Shown one piece after another: positions 1-8,987 of a DNA stretch of 64,000 nucleotides. The notes under the pieces were generated by a model. The model was not told the DNA's origin and did not search any database. It saw only the letters and a list, made by a program, of their open reading frames with translations. The position numbers and the translations under genes are program-made. Origin of the DNA: Bacteroidota bacterium (lineage in GTDB: Bacteria > Bacteroidota > Rhodothermia > Rhodothermales > UBA10348). The DNA lies in the NCBI GenBank assembly GCA_029262855.1, contig JAJCYP010000004.1:33611-97610 (forward strand), in the 5' to 3' direction. Within the stretch, counting starts at the first letter, position 1. Each line of letters opens with the position of its first letter.

Positions 1-830
1 ACCGCGATGCCGAGGCCCTGCTCTTCCGTGCCACCAACCGAACTGGTTGCCGTGCTGGGGGCGCCATTGGAGATGTCATCGAGGACGTTGTTCGTCACCG
101 TTGTGCCCGCGCCAACCGTCGCACCTGAGATGCTCTTCAGGTACATCCCGGCTCCCGCCGTTCCCGCGACTCCGGCGCCGATGTCGTTGCCATCCCCGAT
201 TCCGGTGATGGTATTGGAATCGATCAGCAGATCAGAGATGGATCCGCGCGTCGTCGCGTCGGAGCCTCCGCCCATCGTCCAGATTCCGTAGGCGTAGTTG
301 AACGTGCCATTCGGATTCTCGTCAGGAACATCCCGGATGAAATTGTTGACCACGTCGATGCCCGAGATGTCATCGGGATTCGCGGCCGTGCCCGAGTTCC
401 AGACCCGAAGTCCGGCCCATACCCCCGCCTGGTTGAGCCCATCAATATCGCAGCCATTGACCGTGACATTACTGGTTCGAATCTCCAGCACGTAGGTGGC
501 TCCTCCCGAGGGGTTCAGCACCGTTTCCGAGGCCGCGCCGGCGGTTCGACCCGAAGGATCGACGCCAGCCTGTGCGCACGCGAGGGTGACGCCCTTCGTG
601 AAGGACACGCTTTCCGCGAAGGTGCCCGCACCCACGTCGATGGTGTCTCCCGCATCTGCCTCGTCGAGCGCGTGCCCGATGGTCGCGCAGGCGCTTGACG
701 ATGAGGTGCACGTATTGGCAGCGTCGCTGCCTCCACTTCGCACGTAACGAGTTGTTTGTGCCGATACCGGCACGGCGGTAAGTGCGGCCGTTGCCAGAAA
801 GACAACGAGCATTCCGTAATTCTTGAGCAT
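1..830 (-). CDS. Secreted parallel beta-helix (pectate-lyase-fold-like) protein, C-terminus cut by window edge
   Basis: Reverse-strand frame from ATG at 830 reads MLKNYGMLVVFLATAALTAVPVSAQTTRYVRSGGSDAANTCTSSSSACATIGHALDEADAGDTIDVGAGTFAESV... and stays open to base 1; signal peptide then beta-helix-type repeats (IRTSNVTVNGCDIDG, GIDVVNNFIRD, DLLIDSNTITGIG). Absent from the ORF track because it has no stop in the window. Confidence 0.8.
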   Translation of the reverse strand, partial: MLKNYGMLVVFLATAALTAVPVSAQTTRYVRSGGSDAANTCTSSSSACATIGHALDEADAGDTIDVGAGTFAESVSFTKGVTLACAQAGVDPSGRTAGAASETVLNPSGGATYVLEIRTSNVTVNGCDIDGLNQAGVWAGLRVWNSGTAANPDDISGIDVVNNFIRDVPDENPNGTFNYAYGIWTMGGGSDATTRGSISDLLIDSNTITGIGDGNDIGAGVAGTAGAGMYLKSISGATVGAGTTVTNNVLDDISNGAPSTATSSVGGTEEQGLGIA

Positions 831-995
831 CGCTCCCCGCGATCTAAACTGATAGAGGGCTGGAATCGGGAGTGACCTTGGCGGCGTCAACAACCCCGAG
901 GTGTACATCGGTTCACAGGGGAGTACGTCCGAATAGTTCGGATTCGCGTCCGATGTCTGACATTTATTGTCCGGCCTGTGCTATCCGGGCCCTGC

Positions 996-2108
996 CTATA
1001 TCTCTACGACTGCTCTCGCGGCATGCTTGCGTCCTGCGGGAGTGAGTTCAAGGAGCGGCCCACTCCGAGCCACGAGCCCGTCGGACATCGCGGTCTTGAC
1101 GGCCTGGGTTGCGAACGCCGGCTCCCATCTGAGGTGATGCGTGAGGTGGTCCTCGCGGCACTCTTCTGCGGCTTCAGGAAGCCCTTCGTGGGAAAGGAGG
1201 TGGACCGTCAGCATCTTGGTGGCAAACGTCCATCGCTGCCTGGTTCTGCGCCGCTGCCGGGCCACATAGCCCTTGTCGGGCGCGAGCAACCACGTGAAAA
1301 AGAAGGCGACTCCCACCATCGTAGCCATGGCACCTCCGATTGAGGCGTCCAAGGCGTGCGCCATCCAGTAGCCCGCGACGGCTGATCCGGCACCGATCAG
1401 TGCGCTCAGCACCAGCATGACCGACAGCCTGTCCGTGAGCAGATAGGCGGCCGAGGGAGGTCCGACCATCAAGGCCACCACGAGAATCGATCCCACGGCA
1501 TCGAACGCGCCCACCGCCGTCACCGACACCAGACCCATGAGCAGGTAGTGGATGAGGACGGGCATCAGGCCCAGGGCCGCCGCCAGACCGGCGTCGAACG
1601 TAGCCACCTTCAGTTCCTTGAAGAAGATGACGATGAAGAGGATATTGACCACCAGGACGCCCGACATCAGGTAGAGGGAGCGCGGACCGATGTCCTGGCC
1701 TCCTACAACCAGGCGGTCAAAGGGGGCGAAGGCCAACTCGCCCAGGAGGACGGCATCGATATCTAGGTGAACGTCGCCCGCGTATTGGGCGATCAGAATC
1801 ACACCGACGCTGAACAGGGCCGGAAATACGATGCCAATGGCGGCATCTTCCTTGATGAGTCGCGTGCTGCTGATCATCTCGACCAGCGCGACGGTGAGCA
1901 CTCCGGTCAACGTAGCGCCAGCAATCAGGAGAGGCGAGGCCAGATCGGAGGTGGCGAAGAAGCCCAGCACGATACCGGGGAGAATCGCGTGGCTGATGGC
2001 ATCGCTCATCATCGACATCTTCCTGAGAACCAGAAAGACGCCGGGCAAGGCGCAGGCGGCCGCCACGACCGCGGCAATCAGTTGTATTTCGAGTTGGGCC
2101 TGGATCAT
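996..2108 (-). CDS. Metal (Mn/Zn/Fe) ABC transporter permease with C-terminal winged-helix-like extension
   Basis: MIQAQLEIQLIAAVVAAACALPGVFLVLRKMSMMSDAISHAILPGIVLGF: ABC-3/ZnuB-MntC family; start re-set to ATG 2108, just after the upstream gene's stop. Soluble C-terminus ...LTVHLLSHEGLPEAAEECREDHLTHHLRWEPAFATQAVKTAMSDGLVARSGPLLELTPAGRKHA. Confidence 0.9.
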   Translation of the reverse strand: MIQAQLEIQLIAAVVAAACALPGVFLVLRKMSMMSDAISHAILPGIVLGFFATSDLASPLLIAGATLTGVLTVALVEMISSTRLIKEDAAIGIVFPALFSVGVILIAQYAGDVHLDIDAVLLGELAFAPFDRLVVGGQDIGPRSLYLMSGVLVVNILFIVIFFKELKVATFDAGLAAALGLMPVLIHYLLMGLVSVTAVGAFDAVGSILVVALMVGPPSAAYLLTDRLSVMLVLSALIGAGSAVAGYWMAHALDASIGGAMATMVGVAFFFTWLLAPDKGYVARQRRRTRQRWTFATKMLTVHLLSHEGLPEAAEECREDHLTHHLRWEPAFATQAVKTAMSDGLVARSGPLLELTPAGRKHAARAVVEI

Positions 2109-2115
2109 CCTCGAC

Positions 2116-3252
2116 TCACGCGGTCCTCCATTCGGACGGGTTCTCGTGAGCCAGCATGCGCGCTCGATCGGCACCCACGGCGGTCAAGGCCCATCGCGTG
2201 GCATCGATCCGCTGCACGTATCCACGGTCCTCCAGCAACCTGAGATTTCGCGTGGTGGCACCACGAGGGAAACTCATCGCGTCCAGCACCCGACGATCGT
2301 GAGGGTATTCGGCCGAGTCATGCTGTGTGGCCAGCAGGAAGAGGTCCATCAGGACAGCATCCATGCGCAGGCGGCGGCCGGCGCGCCATGCCCTGAGACG
2401 CGACCACACCATGCCCCGGTTCGGAGCCAGAAGCAGCGATACCGCGACAATTGCGCTGACTGCCACGACAATGGTTGGGCCCGTGGGGAGATTGGCCTTG
2501 GCGCTACTGAGCGCCGCGCCCGTTACCCCTGCGACGGCACCGAACAGGCCTGACAGAATCACCATGCGCCCCAGCCTGTCGGTCCACTGGCGGGCCGCGG
2601 CCGCGGGCGAAATGATCATCGCGCTCATCAGGACCACTCCCACGGTCTGCAAACCGATGACAATCGAAATCACGAGCAGGGTGGTCAGACCAATGTCCAG
2701 GCGCCTGATTGGAAATCCGATGCTTCGGCCAAAGTCGGGATCGAACGAGAGCACCTTGAACTCTTTCCAGAACACGGCCACGCCGGCCAGGGCCAGAGCG
2801 GCGATAGACGCCATGGTGATCACGTCGCTGACGCGCAAAGAGGCCGCCTGTCCAAACAGATAGGTGTCCAGCCCTGCCTGATTGGCGTCCGGCCGCTTCT
2901 GAATAAACGTGAGCAGGACGAGCCCGAACCCGAAGAAGACCGATAGCATCATGCCCAGAGCGCTGTCATATTTGATCCGCGACGTCTCAGTCACGGCCAG
3001 AATGAGCAGCGTCCCCAGCCACCCAGCAATGGCGGCTCCCAGGACGAGGACGAGCGGTGCCTTGGACCCCGTCAGAAGAAAGGCCAGCGCAATGCCGGGC
3101 AGTGCGGCATGCGAGATGGCATCTCCCAGCAGGCTCTGTCTCCGGAGGACGGCAAACGCACCCAGGGCCCCACTGGACATCCCGAGAATGGCGGCTCCCA
3201 GCGCCACGACGCGCAGGGTGTAGTCAGAAAACAGATCGATAAGAACGTCCAT
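2116..3252 (-). CDS. Metal (Mn/Zn/Fe) ABC transporter permease with C-terminal winged-helix-like extension
   Basis: ABC-3 family membrane domain (LRRQSLLGDAISHAALPGIALAFLL); C-terminal LMDLFLLATQHDSAEYPHDRRVLDAMSFPRGATTRNLRLLEDRGYVQRIDATRWALTAVGADRARML. Confidence 0.9.
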   Translation of the reverse strand: MDVLIDLFSDYTLRVVALGAAILGMSSGALGAFAVLRRQSLLGDAISHAALPGIALAFLLTGSKAPLVLVLGAAIAGWLGTLLILAVTETSRIKYDSALGMMLSVFFGFGLVLLTFIQKRPDANQAGLDTYLFGQAASLRVSDVITMASIAALALAGVAVFWKEFKVLSFDPDFGRSIGFPIRRLDIGLTTLLVISIVIGLQTVGVVLMSAMIISPAAAARQWTDRLGRMVILSGLFGAVAGVTGAALSSAKANLPTGPTIVVAVSAIVAVSLLLAPNRGMVWSRLRAWRAGRRLRMDAVLMDLFLLATQHDSAEYPHDRRVLDAMSFPRGATTRNLRLLEDRGYVQRIDATRWALTAVGADRARMLAHENPSEWRTA

Positions 3253-3258
3253 CTTGGG

Positions 3259-4074
3259 TCAGTTTCTCGATGGCTCCCGCGACCGTGACACGCCGCCGAG
3301 TCTTTCCGGCAGCGGCCCCCGGTTAGCGATGGGCGGTGACCCCGCTGGTGCGCCGACGAATCCAACACGACCCCCGTACGTCTTTCGGAGGTTCTCCTCC
3401 GTGAACACGTCCCCGACGGGACCACTGGCGAGTCGGCGGACATTGAGGAGTAGCACTTCGTCGAAATATTCCGGGACGGTCTGCAGGTCATGATGAACCA
3501 CCACAACCGTTTTTCCGTCGGAGCGAAGCTCCCTCAGAAGCGCAATGATGGCCCGTTCCGTCGTGGCGTCGACACCCTGAAACGGCTCGTCCATCAAGTA
3601 GACGTCAGCATCCTGGACCAGTGCCCGAGCCAGGAACACACGCTGCTGCTGTCCACCCGAGAGCTGGCTGATCTGCCGATCCGCATGATCGGCCATCCCG
3701 ACTTTTTCCAGGGCATGCAGCGCCTTCGTCCTGTCGGCTCGTCCCGGGCGCCTGAACCAGCCAATCCGCCCGTAGAGGCCCATCGTGACCACATCCAGGA
3801 CGTTGGTCGGAAAATCCCAGTCTACAGAACCGCGTTGCGGCACGTAGCCCACGCGTCGTTGCTGGCTGGCGAATGACTTGCCGTAGATCAGGATCTCGCC
3901 GGCGGCTGGTTTGACCAGACCGAGCACGGCCTTGATGAGCGTGGTCTTTCCCGCACCGTTGGGGCCGACGATAGCCATCAGGACGCCTTCCGGGACGATG
4001 AGGTCAATGTCCCAAAGCACCGGGCGCTCCCGGTAGGCCACGGTCAGGTCTCTGACCTCAACGGCTGCACTCAT
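3259..4074 (-). CDS. Metal ABC transporter ATP-binding protein
   Basis: Walker [10 protein letters not shown], signature LSGGQQQR, Walker B VYLMDEP; ATGA overlap with the upstream substrate-binding protein gene. Confidence 0.95.
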   Translation of the reverse strand: MSAAVEVRDLTVAYRERPVLWDIDLIVPEGVLMAIVGPNGAGKTTLIKAVLGLVKPAAGEILIYGKSFASQQRRVGYVPQRGSVDWDFPTNVLDVVTMGLYGRIGWFRRPGRADRTKALHALEKVGMADHADRQISQLSGGQQQRVFLARALVQDADVYLMDEPFQGVDATTERAIIALLRELRSDGKTVVVVHHDLQTVPEYFDEVLLLNVRRLASGPVGDVFTEENLRKTYGGRVGFVGAPAGSPPIANRGPLPERLGGVSRSREPSRN

Positions 4075-5033
4075 AACCCTGCAGGTGTAATCAGACCGGC
4101 TACAATCGTATCAATATTCGAACGCACCATGCCGGCGTACGTGCCGGCCGCCGTTCCCGGCGCTCCGAGCGCGTCGCCAAAGAGCGTCCCCCCGATCCGA
4201 ACCTCATAGCCCCTTGATCGGACTGCGGCGCGAACCGCCTCGATTCCGCGCGGAGAGACAGACGATTCCATAAAGAGAGCAGGGACCCGCCTCGATGCGA
4301 CGAAGTCGGCCAGCCCGGCCACGTCGGCGGTACCGGCCTCGGCCGCCGTTGACAGTCCCTGAAGCCCATTAACTTCGAAGCCGTAGGCGCGCCCGAAGTA
4401 GCCGAAGGCATCGTGCGAGGTAACCAGAACCCGGGACTCAGGAGGCAACTCGGCAACGCGCTGCCTGACGTATTGGTCTGCCTCGGCGATCTCCTCCGCA
4501 AACGCCTGGGCATTCGCGCGGTAGAGATCAGCACTGGTCGAATCGATGGAAGCCAGGTCCTCGGCGGCCCTCAGCGCCGCCAGCCCCCACAGGCCCGCGT
4601 CAAACCAGATGTGCGGATCGTAGTTGCCCGTGAAGTAGGCCGATTCCAACAGGGACGTCTCCGGTACGGCGTCAGACACGGCAAACGCGGGAATGCGGAG
4701 AGACGACATCTGCTCGAAGATCTCTCCCATCTTCCCTTCCAGATGCAGCCCATTGTAGAAGATCACGTCCGCGGACGACATCCGGGACACATCTCCCTCA
4801 GATGCCTTGTAGAGATGGGGATCCACGCCCGGGCCCATCAGACCCGAGACGATGACGCGGTTTCCTCCAACCTCCTGCACCAGCTCCGCGATCATGCTGG
4901 TGGTCGCGACCACCCTGATCTGTCGCCCCGAAAGATCCATCCCGCCCGTGCCCGCCGGTGCGCATCCGGAAAGGACGATCGGCAGAAACATGGCGGCCGC
5001 GGATACGGCCGCGAGCGTTCTCTTTAGCATCAC
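4071..5033 (-). CDS. Metal ABC transporter substrate-binding lipoprotein (ZnuA/TroA/MntA family)
   Basis: Lipobox [66 protein letters not shown]: cluster A-I family motifs. Confidence 0.95.
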   Translation of the reverse strand: MMLKRTLAAVSAAAMFLPIVLSGCAPAGTGGMDLSGRQIRVVATTSMIAELVQEVGGNRVIVSGLMGPGVDPHLYKASEGDVSRMSSADVIFYNGLHLEGKMGEIFEQMSSLRIPAFAVSDAVPETSLLESAYFTGNYDPHIWFDAGLWGLAALRAAEDLASIDSTSADLYRANAQAFAEEIAEADQYVRQRVAELPPESRVLVTSHDAFGYFGRAYGFEVNGLQGLSTAAEAGTADVAGLADFVASRRVPALFMESSVSPRGIEAVRAAVRSRGYEVRIGGTLFGDALGAPGTAAGTYAGMVRSNIDTIVAGLITPAGL

Positions 5034-5044
5034 ATCGTTTGATT

Positions 5045-5060
5045 TTTAGCCTAGACTAAA
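5045..5060. promoter_or_regulatory. Candidate metalloregulator (DtxR/MntR-like) operator
   Basis: TTTAGCCTAGACTAAA; reverse complement TTTAGTCTAGGCTAAA, i.e. 14/16 self-complementary; lies 11 bp upstream of the ATG of the metal-uptake operon. Confidence 0.55.
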
Positions 5061-5122
5061 CCTCAACGACCAAGGGTCTCGCGTGATCCCGGCAGGCAAC
5101 CGTGTTTGCTGCCTAGTTCTGC

Positions 5123-6277
5123 CTAGTTCTGTCCGAACCCGAGGTCCACGTCCTGGGGCTCCTCCACCCAGTCAGCAACGAAGACATTTGTGTCCGCCGA
5201 CTCGGCTCGAGACCCATTGCGGTTGGATGAAAAGACAAGCTTCGATCCGTCGGGAGAGAACATCGGAAATGCGTCAAACGTCCCCGAATGAGTGATCTGC
5301 TGCAGTTCGCCGGTCTCGAGGTCCGTCATGAATATGTCGAACATCCGCCCCCCGGCTTCCAGAGAGTGGTGGTTGGTCGCAAAGAGTATCCGATGGCCAT
5401 CGGGATGGAAGAACGGTGCCCAGTTCGCCCCAGCCAGGTTGGTTACCTGACGTACATCGGATCCGTCGATATCGGCAACGAAGATGTTGAGTTCACTCGG
5501 CTCAACCAGACCGTCGGCCAGCAGCTGCCGGTACACGTCTCCGCGCTCTCCTTCCGGGCGATCGGCTCGCCATACAATCTGCTGGGAATCGGGCGAGAAG
5601 AAGGCGCCTCCATCGTACCCAAGCGTGTCGGTCAACTGTAGCAGGTCACCAGTGGCGATCTCATAGCGCCACAACTCGAGGTCACCTGACCGCGTGGACG
5701 TGAAGATCACGTACTTCCCATCCGGGGACACCGTGGCCTCGGCATCGTAGCCCGGGCCGCCAATCAAGATCTCCAGGTTCTGACCGTCGGCATCGGCTAC
5801 GTAGATGTCGTAGTCGCCAAAGACGGGCCATACGTAGCGACCGCGACCGAACATCGGCGCGATGGGGCACGAGTCGCCGCCACCGTGGGTGGAGGCAAAA
5901 ATAACACGGCCATCCGGGAGGAAGTAGGAGCAGGTGGTCCGACCGGTGTCGGTCGAGACCAGATCGTACTGGTCACCGCTCGCGCGGGGGCTCCCGTCAG
6001 CGTTCATGACGAAAATCTGGTCACAGCCCTGGGAGGTCAGTTCGTTCCACTCGGACTGAAAGACCAGCTCGGTGCCGTCCGGATTCCAATAGGCCTCTGC
6101 GTTATTGCCGCCGAATGTGAGCTGCGTCACGTTGCGAAGATGGGTCTCGCCGGCGAACCGGAGACTGTCGGAGGCGGCATCGTAGCCGCGGTCCATCGGG
6201 GCGCGGCCGTCGCATCCTGCAAAGACAATGAATAAGAGAAACAGGCCGAACCGTGCCGCGCGAAAGCAGGTAAGCAT
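5123..6277 (-). CDS. TolB-like/PD40 beta-propeller lipoprotein
   Basis: Start re-set to MLTCFRAARFGLFLLFIVFAGC (lipobox); repeated PD40 motifs (FSPDGSKLVFSSNRNG, VSPDGKYVIFTSTRSGDLELW, NPDGTELVFQSEW). Confidence 0.85.
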   Translation of the reverse strand: MLTCFRAARFGLFLLFIVFAGCDGRAPMDRGYDAASDSLRFAGETHLRNVTQLTFGGNNAEAYWNPDGTELVFQSEWNELTSQGCDQIFVMNADGSPRASGDQYDLVSTDTGRTTCSYFLPDGRVIFASTHGGGDSCPIAPMFGRGRYVWPVFGDYDIYVADADGQNLEILIGGPGYDAEATVSPDGKYVIFTSTRSGDLELWRYEIATGDLLQLTDTLGYDGGAFFSPDSQQIVWRADRPEGERGDVYRQLLADGLVEPSELNIFVADIDGSDVRQVTNLAGANWAPFFHPDGHRILFATNHHSLEAGGRMFDIFMTDLETGELQQITHSGTFDAFPMFSPDGSKLVFSSNRNGSRAESADTNVFVADWVEEPQDVDLGFGQN

Positions 6278-6350
6278 TCCAGATCCTTCGTAGTGGTTTT
6301 TGGGGAGCCAAAAACTACAACCAGACCTAATGCACGGACGGTGAATAACC

Positions 6351-7160
6351 ATGCCACTTGACGTAACGGACTTCCAGACGGAAGTCCTCGATGCCTCCCA
6401 AAACACACCAATCCTGGTCGATTTCTGGGCGCCCTGGTGCGGCCCCTGCCGAACTCTGGGGCCGATCCTCGAAAAACTCGACGCCGAGGCCAACGGTGCC
6501 TGGAAACTGGCCAAGGTCAATACGGACCAGATGCCGGAGGTCTCCGCTCAATTCGGGATCCGCGGTATTCCGGCGGTCAAGATGATCGTCGACGGCGAGG
6601 TGGTGGACGAGTTCACCGGTGCACTGCCCGAGTACGCGGTGAAGCAGTGGCTGGAAAAGGCGTTGCCTTCAGAGACTGCCAACCGGGTAGGTGAAGCCGA
6701 GGCCGCCCTTCTTGCCGGCGACACGGTCCGGGCGGAAGAGGCGCTTGAGGCCGCCCTGATCGATGAGCCGACGAACGCGGCCGCATCTGCGCTTCTTTCC
6801 CGCCTCGTGGTCTTCCGGGATCCGCAGCGGGCACTCGGCCTGGCGGCGAATGGCATGTCGGGCGAGGCCGTCCACGTGCAGATGTCGGAGGCCGTCCGGG
6901 CGTTGGTCCAGGTAATGGAAACGCAGGAGACGGACCTTCCGCTGGAAGACGGAGCAGAGCACGCTGCACGCGCGCTCGGGACCTTGAGGGCTCAGGATCT
7001 GGAGACGACCATTCAGTCACTCCTCGCACTGCTGCAGACCAACCGGTATTACCACGACGATTTCGCCCGAAAGGCCGGCGTGGCGCTGTTCACGGTCCTG
7101 GGGCCGGAGCACGAGATCACGCGGAAGCATCGTCGGACGTTCGACATGTGGCTGTACTAG
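6351..7160 (+). CDS. cnoX: Thioredoxin-TPR chaperedoxin, CnoX/YbbN-like
   Basis: FWAPWCGPCRTLGPILEKL thioredoxin motif followed by a YbbN-like helical C-terminus. Confidence 0.85.
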   Translation: MPLDVTDFQTEVLDASQNTPILVDFWAPWCGPCRTLGPILEKLDAEANGAWKLAKVNTDQMPEVSAQFGIRGIPAVKMIVDGEVVDEFTGALPEYAVKQWLEKALPSETANRVGEAEAALLAGDTVRAEEALEAALIDEPTNAAASALLSRLVVFRDPQRALGLAANGMSGEAVHVQMSEAVRALVQVMETQETDLPLEDGAEHAARALGTLRAQDLETTIQSLLALLQTNRYYHDDFARKAGVALFTVLGPEHEITRKHRRTFDMWLY

Positions 7161-7191
7161 GACCGGCCCGGCCGGCCAGCCAAGGCCTGAC

Positions 7192-8976
7192 TCAGGCCGC
7201 CGCTTCCTGATCCTTGTACTGCAGCTCGTAAAGCCTGCGATAGAGCCCATCGATCGCGAGCAACTCCTGGTGATTGCCGTGCTCCCGAATCACGCCCCGG
7301 TGCATGACCAGAATCTGGTCGGCATGCTGAATCGTGGACAGACGATGCGCAATCACGATGGACGTCCGGCCCTCCATCAGACGCTCAAGCGCAGACTGGA
7401 TGGCATGCTCGGTTTCGGTGTCCACGCTGGATGTGGCCTCATCCAGGACCAGCACCTTCGGATCGAACGCCAGGGCCCGGGCAAACGACAGCAGCTGGCG
7501 CTGGCCGTGGGACAACGACATGCCGCGCTCCCGAACATCCTGATCGTATCCGTCCTTCAACCGATTGATGAACCTATCGGCACCGATCTCAGTCGCGGCC
7601 GCCACAACCTGCTCGCGGCCCACGCCATCCGCCCCCAGGGAGATGTTCTGTTCCACCGAACCGCTGAATAGAAATACATCCTGCAGAACGAGTCCGATGC
7701 GTGAGCGAAGGTCTGAGAGACCGTAGTCGCGGATGTCCACCCCATCGACCAGGATCTGACCCTGCTGGATGTCATAGAACCGTAGCAGCAGGCTGATGAT
7801 CGTGGTCTTGCCCGCGCCCGTCGCGCCCACGATCGCGACAATCTGTCCGGTGGTCGCCTTGAAGGACACATCGCGCAGGATCCAGTTGGGCTCCTCACCC
7901 GAAGTGTCGTAGGCGAACCAGACATTCCTGAACTCGATTTCCCCGCGAATCGCCTCCATCTGGGCGGGCTCATCCTTCTCGGCCAGGGAATCGTCCTTGT
8001 CCAGAAGGCCAAAGATCCGCTCCGCGCCTGCCATGGCTGACTGGAGCGTATTGAACTGGTCAGACAGGTTTCGAATGGGCTCAAAGAACCGCCGGGCGTA
8101 CTGGATAAACGCAATCAGCACACCGAGGGTCAGCGTCCCGCCCATGGCACTCAACCCACCAAACCAGATCACCAGGCCGAGTGCCGAGGAGGCAATGATG
8201 TCGATGGCCGGCCAGAAGAGCGCGAAATAAAAAATGGTCTTGATGTGGGCCGCCCGGTGGTCGTCGTTGATCCCGGTGAACCGCCGAGACTCCTCAACCT
8301 CACGCGAGAACATCTGCACGATGCGCATGCCCGTGATGTGCTCCTGGAGGAAGGAGTTCAGGCGCGCGACCTGCTTTCGGGTGTCCCGGTAGGCATCCCG
8401 AACCTTTCGCTTGAACCAGAACGTGGCGTACAGCATCACCGGGACCACGGCCAGCGTGACAACGGCCAGCACCCAGTTCAGGGAGAACATGAACCAGGCG
8501 ATGAAGATGATCCGGAACGTGTCCCCGAGAATGGTGACCACTCCGGCCGACAGCACCGTGCTCAGCGACTCGACATCGCTCGTCACACGGGTGATCAGTC
8601 TTCCCAGCGGCTGCCTGTCAAAGAACCTGAGCGGCTGCCCGAAAATGTGCCCGTGAACGCGGGTCCTCAGGTCGAAGATGGCTTGCTGTCCGATCCACTG
8701 CGTGAGGTAGGCATTGACGAAGGAGAGGACGCCCTCGCCCAGCAGCACCAGCACGAGTATGCCGATCATGCCGTTGAGTCCGTCCAGATCGCCCGGGACG
8801 ATGTGCCGGTCGATGGTGACCTGCACGAGCTTCGGAATGAGCGGCCCGAGAAACGCGGCGGTCATCACCGTCACGAAAGCCAGCAGCACCCAGCCTTTGT
8901 AGGGGATCAGCAGCCGGATGATGCGACGGAGCAGTTTGCCGTCGATCCCCTCTTTTTTCTTTTCGGTATCGCTCAC
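7192..8976 (-). CDS. ABC exporter half-transporter (subunit with canonical catalytic Glu)
   Basis: 6-TM exporter domain; Walker A GATGAGKTT; Walker B VLVLDEATSSVD; non-canonical signature LSHGQ. Confidence 0.95.
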   Translation of the reverse strand: MSDTEKKKEGIDGKLLRRIIRLLIPYKGWVLLAFVTVMTAAFLGPLIPKLVQVTIDRHIVPGDLDGLNGMIGILVLVLLGEGVLSFVNAYLTQWIGQQAIFDLRTRVHGHIFGQPLRFFDRQPLGRLITRVTSDVESLSTVLSAGVVTILGDTFRIIFIAWFMFSLNWVLAVVTLAVVPVMLYATFWFKRKVRDAYRDTRKQVARLNSFLQEHITGMRIVQMFSREVEESRRFTGINDDHRAAHIKTIFYFALFWPAIDIIASSALGLVIWFGGLSAMGGTLTLGVLIAFIQYARRFFEPIRNLSDQFNTLQSAMAGAERIFGLLDKDDSLAEKDEPAQMEAIRGEIEFRNVWFAYDTSGEEPNWILRDVSFKATTGQIVAIVGATGAGKTTIISLLLRFYDIQQGQILVDGVDIRDYGLSDLRSRIGLVLQDVFLFSGSVEQNISLGADGVGREQVVAAATEIGADRFINRLKDGYDQDVRERGMSLSHGQRQLLSFARALAFDPKVLVLDEATSSVDTETEHAIQSALERLMEGRTSIVIAHRLSTIQHADQILVMHRGVIREHGNHQELLAIDGLYRRLYELQYKDQEAAA

Positions 8977-8987
8977 ATCAACCGGGG

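Noticed and set aside
5111-5131. Short tandem repeat TGCCTAGTTC at the end of the PD40 lipoprotein gene
   Set aside because: Two-copy 10-bp slippage repeat; no evident function.
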